Below are positions 7,182 through 12,996 of a DNA stretch of 12,996 nt, piece after piece (position 1 is the first letter of the stretch; the number at the start of each line of letters is the position of its first letter). The stretch covers positions 1-12,996 of the forward strand of contig CAYTFK010000198.1 of NCBI GenBank assembly GCA_964436865.1, read 5' to 3'. The DNA is from JAXGPP01 sp964436865. GTDB taxonomy: Bacteria > Planctomycetota > Planctomycetia > Pirellulales > Thermoguttaceae. The notes below the pieces were generated by a model that saw nothing but the letters and a program-made list of their open reading frames with translations, did no database searches and was not told the origin of the DNA. A program made the translations under genes and the position numbers.

Positions 7182-7949
7182 ATGAAGATCGCCACCTGGA
7201 ACGTGAACTCGATCCGCAGCCGACTCGATCGGTTGTCGGTGTGGCTGCAGAAGACGGCCCCCGACGTGGTCTGCCTGCAGGAACTGAAGGTGACGAACGA
7301 GCAGTTTCCGCACGAGGCGATTCAAGCGGCCGGCTACCACGCAGCCGTACATGGCCAGAAGACCTACAACGGCGTGGCGATCCTGAGCCGTACCGAGCCC
7401 AAGCACGTGGAGATCGGCATGCCGGGCTTCGACGACGCTCAGGCGCGGCTCCTGTCGGCCGAAATCGGAGGCGTTCGCGTGGCGAGTGTCTACGTGCCGA
7501 ACGGCCAGGTAGTTGGTTCCGACAAGTACGCCTACAAGCTCGAGTGGCTGCGCCGGCTGAAGGGCCACCTGGAGAGCCGCTACCGGCCAGGCGATCCGCT
7601 GGTGCTGTGCGGCGACTTCAATATTGCCCGCGACGAGCGCGACGTGGCCCGCCCCGCTGCGTGGACGGGGAGCGTCTTGTTCCACGAGACGGCCCGCCAG
7701 GCTCTCGAAGAGCTTCTCGCGTGGGGCCTCGTCGACGTTGTCCGCCAGCACCATCCGGACGAGCAGCTTTATTCCTGGTGGGACTACCGGATGTTGAGCT
7801 TTCCGAAGAACGACGGCCTGCGGATCGATTATCTGCTGGCGACCGAATCGCTGGCGGCGCGTTCGACCAGTGCCGCGATCGACCGCGAGGAGCGTAAAGG
7901 TGAAAAGCCCTCCGACCACGCGCCGGTGGTGGCGGAGTTCCGGCCGTGA
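7182..7949 (+). CDS. xth: Exodeoxyribonuclease III
   Basis: A cytoplasmic 3'-5' exonuclease and AP endonuclease for base-excision repair. The 255-aa protein (E. coli ExoIII is 268) begins MKIATWNVNSIRSR and keeps the whole EEP-fold active site: N7, E34 in LQELK (metal), Y104 in YVPNG, D145 and N147 in GDFNIA, SWWDYR (199-203), DGLRIDYLL (211-219), and D245/H246 in KPSDHAPV (catalytic His). The ATG is 30 bp after the stop of the GH29-like gene, on the same strand, so they may be co-transcribed although their functions are unrelated. No clear Shine-Dalgarno is visible before the ATG. The stop is 7 bp from the stop of the convergent REC-GGDEF gene, with no room for a separate terminator. Confidence 0.96.
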   Translation: MKIATWNVNSIRSRLDRLSVWLQKTAPDVVCLQELKVTNEQFPHEAIQAAGYHAAVHGQKTYNGVAILSRTEPKHVEIGMPGFDDAQARLLSAEIGGVRVASVYVPNGQVVGSDKYAYKLEWLRRLKGHLESRYRPGDPLVLCGDFNIARDERDVARPAAWTGSVLFHETARQALEELLAWGLVDVVRQHHPDEQLYSWWDYRMLSFPKNDGLRIDYLLATESLAARSTSAAIDREERKGEKPSDHAPVVAEFRP

Positions 7950-7956
7950 TGGGGAG

Positions 7957-8991
7957 CTACTCGGCCCGCGGCCGGGCAACCCGGTCCCGTCCGTCCTGCT
8001 TGTTTCTGAGCAGCGCCTCGTCGGCGAGACGAACGAGCGTCTGCGGATCGGCGGCCCCGGAAGAGTTGTCGGCCACGCCGAAACTGGCATGCAGGGCGAT
8101 ACTGGCCGACTCCAGTTCGAGCGGTGTTTGCGCCAGCCGATGGCGGACCCGTTCGGCCCAGGCGGCCGCTTCGCCCTGGTCCGCGCCCGGCAGGAAGACG
8201 CAGAATTCATCGCCACCGTAGCGGATGACGCGGTCGGTCGAACGGCACCCCCGCTTCAGGATCGACGCGAAGTGCCGGAGCAACTGGTCGCCGACCGCAT
8301 GCCCGTACTCGTCGTTGATCACTTTGAAGTAGTTCAGGTCGATCATCACGCACGCCAGCCTGGTGCCGGTTCTTCGCGACCGTTCCCACTCCTGGTGCAG
8401 TATCTCCTCCATGCTGCGGCGATTGAGCAGACCGGTTAGCGGATCGTGTGAGGCCAGTTCCGCCAGCCGCTCCTGCAGTTCCAGCACCCGTTCGCCGGCC
8501 TGGAGTCGTGCGAGGAGTTCACCCGGCACCAACGGCTTGCTCATGAAGTCGTCGGCCCCCGCGGCCACGCCGCGGACGAGGTCGCAGACCTCCCCCCGTG
8601 CGGTCAGGAGGATGATGTAGACGTAGCGCGACTGGCGGTCGCGGCGGATCGCCTCGCACAGTTCGATGCCGGACATGCCGGGCATCTCCCAGTCGGCGAC
8701 GAGAAAATCGCCGCGCCCATCCTCGAGATGAGCCAGCGCCTCGGCGCCGCTGAAGGTCTCGAGGGCCCCGTAACCCGCGCTGGCCAGCACTCGGGACACC
8801 AGCCTTACCGTGGCCGCGTCGTCGTCGGCCACCACCACGGTCCGCTGGCGCGGGAGGCGGTGGCCTCCGCCCAGCAGGTGCGCAACGGCCATGGTTCCCA
8901 CCACGGTGCCTTCCGTCTCTTCCGCGTGGTGCGAAGAGGAAGGCTCCAGACAGTGCAGATGGGACGATTCGCCGCGTTCGTTCCAGGGCAT
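7957..8991 (-). CDS. Response regulator with GGDEF diguanylate cyclase domain (PleD/WspR-like)
   Basis: Predicted to make cyclic di-GMP from two GTP when its receiver domain is phosphorylated. Numbered from the ATG at 8991 (344 aa): a polar leader (about 1-48), REC domain (about 50-165; acidic DDD at 56-58, phospho-acceptor D100 in VADWEMPG, T130, K152 in MSKPL), a short helical linker (GERVLELQERLAELASHD), then GGDEF (about 180-340). The GGDEF motif is intact at 259-263, with DPLTGLLNRR before it and the metal Asp in MIDLNYFK. An RSTD inhibitory site (250-253) sits exactly 5 residues before GGDEF, so product feedback inhibition is likely. No histidine kinase is encoded nearby. The start is uncertain: a TTG at 9042 directly follows a stop and gives 361 aa; ATG 8892 would also keep both domains and has a GTGGG-like sequence upstream. 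Confidence 0.92.
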   Translation of the reverse strand: MPWNERGESSHLHCLEPSSSHHAEETEGTVVGTMAVAHLLGGGHRLPRQRTVVVADDDAATVRLVSRVLASAGYGALETFSGAEALAHLEDGRGDFLVADWEMPGMSGIELCEAIRRDRQSRYVYIILLTARGEVCDLVRGVAAGADDFMSKPLVPGELLARLQAGERVLELQERLAELASHDPLTGLLNRRSMEEILHQEWERSRRTGTRLACVMIDLNYFKVINDEYGHAVGDQLLRHFASILKRGCRSTDRVIRYGGDEFCVFLPGADQGEAAAWAERVRHRLAQTPLELESASIALHASFGVADNSSGAADPQTLVRLADEALLRNKQDGRDRVARPRAE

Positions 8992-9046
8992 GTTGCTTAT
9001 GCCACTGCCCGCCAGATACAAAGCCCACTCAAGTTCCCTCAATCAT

Positions 9047-9376
9047 AGGTTTCTACTGGAGCCGTGAACGATTGCCAATCGCCCGGCGCGGGCCGCATAC
9101 CCCACCTTGGCGCAGAAGATCCGGAATGACGGGTACAGACGGCAGCCGGTGCGTGTTCAGTTTCGACGGTTCGCTATCGGTTCCCGCCAGGTTAGCGGGA
9201 AGTGGGGCGTCGGGCGGTCTGCCGCCGTCGCCCCGGCTACCCGGTCGATCCTGGTCGTACCGGTGGCGCGCCCCGCGGTCGCTGGCGTGGCCCTCGCGGT
9301 TCGGTTACGCTGGCGGTTCAGTCAGCGTGCTGCCTTGTGTGGCGGCTACGCACCGCGATTTGGAAAAGGAGAAATC
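9047..9376. other. Intergenic region before the second sulfatase
   Basis: About 330 bp between the divergent REC-GGDEF and sulfatase genes. It is GC-rich with no recognisable protein or RNA gene. Two small inverted repeats are visible: TTCCCGC (9181-9187) with GCGGGAA (9195-9201), and GGCGG (9213-9217) with CCGCC (9222-9226). The sulfatase frame is open back to 9107, but the encoded residues are Arg/Ala/Val-rich and look like nothing known. Promoters for both flanking genes presumably lie here; I could not assign a -35/-10 pair. Confidence 0.5.
9366..9371 (+). promoter_or_regulatory. Ribosome binding site of the second sulfatase
   Basis: AAGGAG, 5 nt before the ATG at 9377. Together with the signal peptide starting MYRALLLAG, it fixes the start here and rejects the longer open frame from 9107. 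Confidence 0.85.
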
Positions 9377-11266
9377 ATGTACCGCGCTCTGTTGCTTGCC
9401 GGTGTCGCGGCCGCGGTCGTCACCGGTGCGGCCGCGGCGGCCGATCGGCCAAATGTCCTTTGGCTCACCTGCGAAGACATGAGCGCCAACCTGGGGTGCT
9501 GGGGCGACTCTTACGCCACCACACCCCATATCGATCGGCTGGCGAGCCAGAGCGTCCGGTACACGAACGCCTTCGCTACCAACCCGATCTGCTCTCCTAC
9601 CCGATCGTGCCTGATCACGGGCGTGTATGCCACTAGCCTCGGCACGCAAAACTTACGGTCGAGATTCCCGATTCCGGAGTCGATCACCGGCTTTCCGGCG
9701 TATCTCCGCCGGGCCGGCTATTACACGACCAATAACGTCAAGACCGACTACAACACCAGCCGCGAGCCCGACATCATCAGGGAGTCGTGGGACGAGTGCA
9801 GTGCCAAGGCGCACTGGCGGAACCGCAAGCCGGGACAGCCCTTCTTCGCCGTGTTCAACAGCATGCTCACGCATCAAGGGCCAACGACGGTGCTGCCGTA
9901 CGAGGAGTTCCAGAAGCAGGTGCAGTCGCAGTTGACGCCCGCCGAGCGTCACGATCCGGCCCAGGCCCCCTTGCCGCCCTACTACCCCGATACGCCCATT
10001 ACGCGCCGGACGATCGCCCGCTATTACGACTGCATCACGGCGATGGACAAGCAGGTCGGCCGACTGCTCGAAGAATTGGAGACCGCCGGACTGGCCGACG
10101 ACACGATCGTCTTCTTCTACTCCGACCACGGCGCCGGCATGCCGCGACACAAGCGGCTGGTGCTCGACTCAGGCTTGCACGTGCCACTGCTAGTCCGATT
10201 TCCCGAAAAGTACCGGCATCTGGCGCCGACCGGGCCGGGTAAGACGCTCGACCGGCTGGTCAGCTTCGTCGACTTCGCTCCCACGGTGCTCAGCCTGGCC
10301 GGTCTGCCCATCCCTTCGTACATGCAGGGCGTGCCGTTCCTCGGAAGAGAGGCCGGTGAACCGCGGCAATACGTGTTTGGCGCCCGCGACCGTGTGGATG
10401 AGGCTTACGATCTCACCCGGTCGGTTCGCGACGGGCGTTATCTCTACGTCCGCAACTACATGCCGCACGTGTCGTACAACCAGCCGGAGGGTTACTCGGA
10501 TCAGGCTGAAGTACGGCAGGAAATCACGCGCCTGGCGAGGGAGGGGAAACTCAATGCGGTGCAGATGGCCTATGCGGGGCCGGGCAAGGCAATCGAGGAG
10601 CTTTACGACACTCAGGCCGACCCGCACCAGATCGTGAACCTGGCAGACTCGGCGGCGCATCGGGAGATTCTCGAGCGGCTGCGGGCCGCCCAGCGCCAGT
10701 GGCGAGTCGAGAGCCGCGACTTGGGCTTCCTGCCCGAATACGAGATGGCCCGCCGCTCGGCCGGCAGCTCGCCCTACGAAATGGCCCGCCAAGGCGAAGC
10801 CTATCCGCAGCAGCGGATCGTGGCCGCGGCAGAGCTTGTCGGCCGCCGCGATGCGGTGCTCGAGCAGGCAGCGTTGCTCGAAGACGCCGATGCGGCAGTC
10901 CGTTATTGGGCGATCGTCGGACTGCGCGCGGCGGGCGACCATTCAGACGCGATCGTCAAACGAATCGCCGCCGCAACCAAGGACGCTTCTGCCAGCGTGC
11001 GAATTGAGGCCGCCGGAGCGATGGCTGCCCTGGGCGATCGGCCGGCGGTCCATCTGCTTGGCGAAGAGCTACGGGGGACCGATCCGCATGCCGTAATTCA
11101 CGCCGCGCGGACACTGCAACTCCTGGGAGAGAAATCCCGTCCCGCGCTGGAGACGATGAAGGCTGTAGCCCGCAAAGCGCATGGAGAGCAGGGAGACGTA
11201 GCGCTCTATCTGGGTTTCGCGCTCGATCCGGTTATTAGTGCGTTGACGGGCGGCCCGCAGCCGTGA
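9377..11266 (+). CDS. Secreted S1-family sulfatase with C-terminal HEAT-like region
   Basis: A 629-aa sulfate-ester hydrolase. Signal peptide MYRALLLAGVAAAVVTGAAA (cut near 22), then the sulfatase domain to about 465. Visible active-site residues: E33/D34 in LTCEDMS (usually DD), C72 in C-S-P-T-R followed by SCLITG (formylglycine cysteine), K122 in VKTDYN, H166 in SMLTHQG, D250/H251 in FYSDHGAG, and K259. The SDHG and CEDMS variants resemble heparan N-sulfatase-like planctomycete members, but the substrate is not determined. Residues about 478-620 are pairs of Ala/Leu-rich helices (AVRYWAIVGLRAAGD, ASVRIEAAGAMAALGD, HAVIHAARTLQLLGE), typical of HEAT/PBS-lyase-type repeats, probably for binding a partner or the polymer. 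A short repeat (YEMARRS, YEMARQG) marks the join. modB starts 38 bp after the stop, so co-transcription is possible. Confidence 0.93.
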   Translation: MYRALLLAGVAAAVVTGAAAAADRPNVLWLTCEDMSANLGCWGDSYATTPHIDRLASQSVRYTNAFATNPICSPTRSCLITGVYATSLGTQNLRSRFPIPESITGFPAYLRRAGYYTTNNVKTDYNTSREPDIIRESWDECSAKAHWRNRKPGQPFFAVFNSMLTHQGPTTVLPYEEFQKQVQSQLTPAERHDPAQAPLPPYYPDTPITRRTIARYYDCITAMDKQVGRLLEELETAGLADDTIVFFYSDHGAGMPRHKRLVLDSGLHVPLLVRFPEKYRHLAPTGPGKTLDRLVSFVDFAPTVLSLAGLPIPSYMQGVPFLGREAGEPRQYVFGARDRVDEAYDLTRSVRDGRYLYVRNYMPHVSYNQPEGYSDQAEVRQEITRLAREGKLNAVQMAYAGPGKAIEELYDTQADPHQIVNLADSAAHREILERLRAAQRQWRVESRDLGFLPEYEMARRSAGSSPYEMARQGEAYPQQRIVAAAELVGRRDAVLEQAALLEDADAAVRYWAIVGLRAAGDHSDAIVKRIAAATKDASASVRIEAAGAMAALGDRPAVHLLGEELRGTDPHAVIHAARTLQLLGEKSRPALETMKAVARKAHGEQGDVALYLGFALDPVISALTGGPQP

Positions 11267-11304
11267 ACTCAGCCCTTGACAGCGCATCCAGCCGCACCTG
11301 AACA

Positions 11305-12129
11305 ATGGCCGAGCCCCCGCCTGCCGCGAGCCACCGTCCCAAATCGGAGCTGCCGTTCTTTGCCGGACTGGGCGTGCTGGCGGGTGTGTACCTGCTGCTG
11401 CTGGTGGGCATGCTGGCTTCGCTGGCGATGTTCACCTCGCCCGAGCACCTGTGGAAGGCCCTGGCATCGGAGGAGATCCGCTACGCAACCAGGCTCAGCC
11501 TGATCACCTGCACGCTGGCAACGATTCTTTCGTTGTGGATCGCCGTTCCGATCGGCTACCTGACATCGCGGTTTGATTTCCGCGGCAAGACGGCGCTCGA
11601 CGCCTTGATCGATCTGCCGATCGTCCTGCCCCCTCTGGTCATCGGGTTGGCGCTTCTGATCCTCTTTCAGACGCCGGTCGGCCGGTTCCTGGAAGGGCTT
11701 GTGCCGAGTGGAGTCACGTTTGCGGTGCCCGCCGTGGTCCTGGCCCAGTTCATGGTGGCGGCGGCGTTCGCGGTGCGGACAATGCGGGTGACGTTCGACG
11801 GCATCAATCCGCGGGCCGAGGCGGTGGCGCTGACGCTGGGATGCAGTCGCGGTCAGGCGTTCTGGCTGGTGCTGTTGCCCGAGGCCCGCCATGGCCTCGT
11901 GACGGCGGCGACGCTCGCCTGGGCCCGGTCGCTGGGGGAGTTTGGTCCGATCCTCGTGTTTGCCGGCGCGACACGGATGCGGACCGAGGTGCTGCCGACG
12001 AGCGTGTTTCTCGAACTGAGCGTGGGCAACATTGAAGCCGCGGTGGCGGTTTCCTTGATTATGGTCGTCGTTGCGCTGGTCGTGCTCATCCTGGCTAGAG
12101 TCTATGGGGTGAACAAGTCTTTCCAATAA
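11305..12129 (+). CDS. modB: ModB-type molybdate/tungstate ABC transporter permease
   Basis: Inner-membrane subunit of an oxyanion importer. The 274-aa protein has a polar N-terminus and about six hydrophobic segments: 17-43, 64-88, 101-123, 137-158, 197-221 and 244-266. The EAA loop that docks with the ATPase is at 172-194 (EAVALTLGCSRGQAFWLVLL, then PEAR), and is followed by WARSLGEFGPILVFAG, a stretch characteristic of ModB/WtpB. RTEVLPTSVFLELSVGN near the end also fits ModB. CysT/CysW (sulfate) and TupB (tungstate) are alternatives. The ATG at 11305 is preceded in frame by a stop 6 bp upstream, so no longer protein is possible; no Shine-Dalgarno is seen. It lies 38 bp after the sulfatase and 73 bp before the ATPase gene. 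No modA-like binding-protein gene is in the window. Confidence 0.85.
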   Translation: MAEPPPAASHRPKSELPFFAGLGVLAGVYLLLLVGMLASLAMFTSPEHLWKALASEEIRYATRLSLITCTLATILSLWIAVPIGYLTSRFDFRGKTALDALIDLPIVLPPLVIGLALLILFQTPVGRFLEGLVPSGVTFAVPAVVLAQFMVAAAFAVRTMRVTFDGINPRAEAVALTLGCSRGQAFWLVLLPEARHGLVTAATLAWARSLGEFGPILVFAGATRMRTEVLPTSVFLELSVGNIEAAVAVSLIMVVVALVVLILARVYGVNKSFQ

Positions 12130-12130
12130 G

Positions 12131-12162
12131 TAGGGTGGGTCGAGCGCAGCGAGCCCCACCAA
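12131..12162. repeat. Palindromic dispersed-type repeat between modB and modC
   Basis: The element has the form TAGGGTGGG, then TCGAGCGCAGCGAGC, then CCCACCAA. The arms GGTGGG (12134-12139) and CCCACC (12155-12160) pair perfectly around a GC-rich core. From memory this sequence type (GTAGGGTGGG...CCCACC) recurs in many bacterial genomes as a short intergenic palindrome. Only this copy is in the window. In a modBC transcript it would form a hairpin between the two genes and could affect stability or their relative expression. Confidence 0.6.
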
Positions 12163-12202
12163 CGGCGACTGCCCGCAACAACAATCGAAGCTCTAGCCCG
12201 CA

Positions 12203-12841
12203 ATGATTTCACTGGACAAGTTGTCTATCGTTCAAGGCAGCTTCCGCCTCTCGAATGTGAGCTTCGAGGTGGCCGAGGGGCAGTACGCGGTGCTCATGGG
12301 TCGAACGGGATGCGGCAAGACGACGCTGCTGGAGGCCATCTGTGGGCTGAGAAGGGTGCAGTCCGGCCGTGTCATACTCACTGGTCGCGACGTCACGGCG
12401 CTTCGCCCGGCCGCGCGCGGCCTGGGCTATGTGCCGCAGGATGGGGCCCTGTTTTCCACGATGACGGTTGCCCGGCACCTGGCTTTCGCTTTGGAGATTC
12501 GCAGGCAGTCGCGGGCTACTATCGCGGCCCGCGTGGATGAAATGGCGGAACTGCTTGAGATCAAGCACCTGTTGGATCGCTATCCGGAAAGGCTGAGCGG
12601 CGGCGAGCGGCAACGAGTCGCCCTGGGCCGGGCGCTCTCATTCCGGCCAGCGGTGTTGCTGCTGGACGAACCACTCAGCGCGCTGGATGACGAAACGCGG
12701 CATCACATGTACGAGGTGCTGGGCCGCATCCGCCGGCACGCACGGGTGACCGTGCTCCATATCACCCATAACCACGAGGATGCCGCGCGACTGGCGGACC
12801 GGATCCTGCGGCTGGAAGACGGGCGAGTTCACGATTCTTGA
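12203..12841 (+). CDS. modC: ModC-type ABC transporter ATPase, short form
   Basis: A cytoplasmic ATPase that powers the ModB permease. The 212-aa protein has every nucleotide-binding motif: Walker A GRTGCGKTT (33-41), Q-loop Q79 in VPQDGALF, signature LSGGERQ (131-137), Walker B VLLLDEP (151-157), D-loop SALDD, and switch H189 in ITHNHED. It ends directly after the ATPase core. Classical ModC (about 350 aa) carries a C-terminal TOBE/MOP molybdate-sensing domain that is absent here, as in the short TupC/WtpC-like ATPases. The substrate could therefore be tungstate, molybdate or another oxyanion; the symbol follows the neighbouring ModB-type permease. Its last 13 bp overlap the end of a convergent gene. 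No Shine-Dalgarno is obvious before the ATG. Confidence 0.85.
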   Translation: MISLDKLSIVQGSFRLSNVSFEVAEGQYAVLMGRTGCGKTTLLEAICGLRRVQSGRVILTGRDVTALRPAARGLGYVPQDGALFSTMTVARHLAFALEIRRQSRATIAARVDEMAELLEIKHLLDRYPERLSGGERQRVALGRALSFRPAVLLLDEPLSALDDETRHHMYEVLGRIRRHARVTVLHITHNHEDAARLADRILRLEDGRVHDS

Positions 12842-12996
12842 ACGCGACGAATTCGTGGGTCAATCCGGTGTATTTGCTCTCGGTCTGCCATCTTGATTCG
12901 CGTCCACCACACCCAGGCCATCAGCAAGAGGCCGCCCACAAAGCCCCCGGTGTAGCTGGCGTTGTGCATCCAGAGCGCGATGAGAAACTGGGTGTG
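12829..12996 (-). CDS. C-terminal end of an unrecognised membrane protein (partial)
   Basis: An open frame enters from the right edge on the minus strand and ends at TGA (12829-12831), giving the last 55 residues. It begins HTQFLIALWMHNASYTGGFV, continues GGLLLMAWVWWTRI, and ends with a basic tail including QIHRIDPRIRRVQES. One transmembrane helix (about residues 15-32 of this fragment) followed by a charged cytoplasmic-looking tail is seen. I do not recognise the family. Support for coding: the frame is open to the edge, with a plausible hydrophobic-then-charged pattern, and no competing gene occupies 12842-12996. It is convergent with modC and overlaps it by 13 bp. Confidence 0.6.
   Translation of the reverse strand, partial: HTQFLIALWMHNASYTGGFVGGLLLMAWVWWTRIKMADREQIHRIDPRIRRVQES

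Noticed and set aside
7148..7897. 249-codon plus-strand frame overlapping xth
   Set aside because: Out-of-frame shadow of xth, Arg/Pro-rich; xth has all its catalytic motifs.
5526..8216. 896-codon open frame on the minus strand
   Set aside because: It runs antisense to the GH29-like and xth genes, out of frame across the N-terminal part of the sulfatase, and also over the end of the REC-GGDEF gene. Its sequence is Arg/Pro/Ala-rich with no domain; it is a by-product of high GC.
9107..9376. In-frame upstream extension of the second sulfatase
   Set aside because: It would bury a clear signal peptide behind 90 low-complexity residues. A strong AAGGAG directly before ATG 9377 supports the shorter start.
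11269..12162. 297-codon minus-strand frame
   Set aside because: Antisense to modB. It is Gln/Arg/His-rich, which is what the antisense of a hydrophobic membrane protein looks like in high-GC DNA.
1..12996. tRNA, rRNA, CRISPR arrays, transposases, phage or defence genes
   Set aside because: I looked for cloverleaf-type segments, regularly spaced repeats, and transposase or nuclease motifs and saw none that could be supported.

Overview
The window is high-GC DNA that looks like a planctomycete chromosome (Pirellulales-like). This is inferred from gene content, not a marker gene. It has two secreted formylglycine sulfatases, a large secreted GH78 alpha-L-rhamnosidase, a GH29-like hydrolase next to a sulfatase, and several genes with no obvious Shine-Dalgarno sequence. 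No rRNA, tRNA, CRISPR array, transposase or phage gene was seen.

Layout from left to right. (1) 1-3290 (+): a GH78 alpha-L-rhamnosidase whose signal-peptide start lies off the left edge. (2) 3291-4135: a small stress-type interval. It holds a nested inverted repeat (3326-3383), a 59-aa lysine-rich DUF6496-like protein (-), a divergent CsbD-family protein (+), and a strong hairpin (4067-4094). (3) 4136-5869 (-): a secreted S1-type sulfatase, divergent from (4) 6111-7949 (+): a GH29-like glycoside hydrolase followed 30 bp later by exodeoxyribonuclease III. (5) 7957-8991 (-): a REC-GGDEF response regulator, convergent with the exonuclease and only 7 bp from it. (6) 9377-12841 (+): a second secreted sulfatase with a C-terminal HEAT-like region, then a ModB-type permease and a ModC-type ATPase with no binding-protein gene. 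A palindromic dispersed-type repeat lies between modB and modC. (7) 12829-12996 (-): the C-terminal end of an unrecognised membrane protein that overlaps the end of modC.

Functionally, the rhamnosidase, two sulfatases and GH29-like enzyme fit outer-compartment breakdown of sulfated, deoxysugar-rich polysaccharides (rhamnose/fucose with sulfate esters, as in algal polymers). The genes are on both strands and mixed with housekeeping genes, so this is a loose neighbourhood and not one operon. The ModBC pair behind the second sulfatase may import molybdate or tungstate; sulfate is a less likely alternative. I found no convincing wholly new system. The points most worth following are the extra domain in the rhamnosidase, the short divergent GH29-like protein, the sulfatase-HEAT fusion, and the ModBC pair without ModA and without a TOBE domain.
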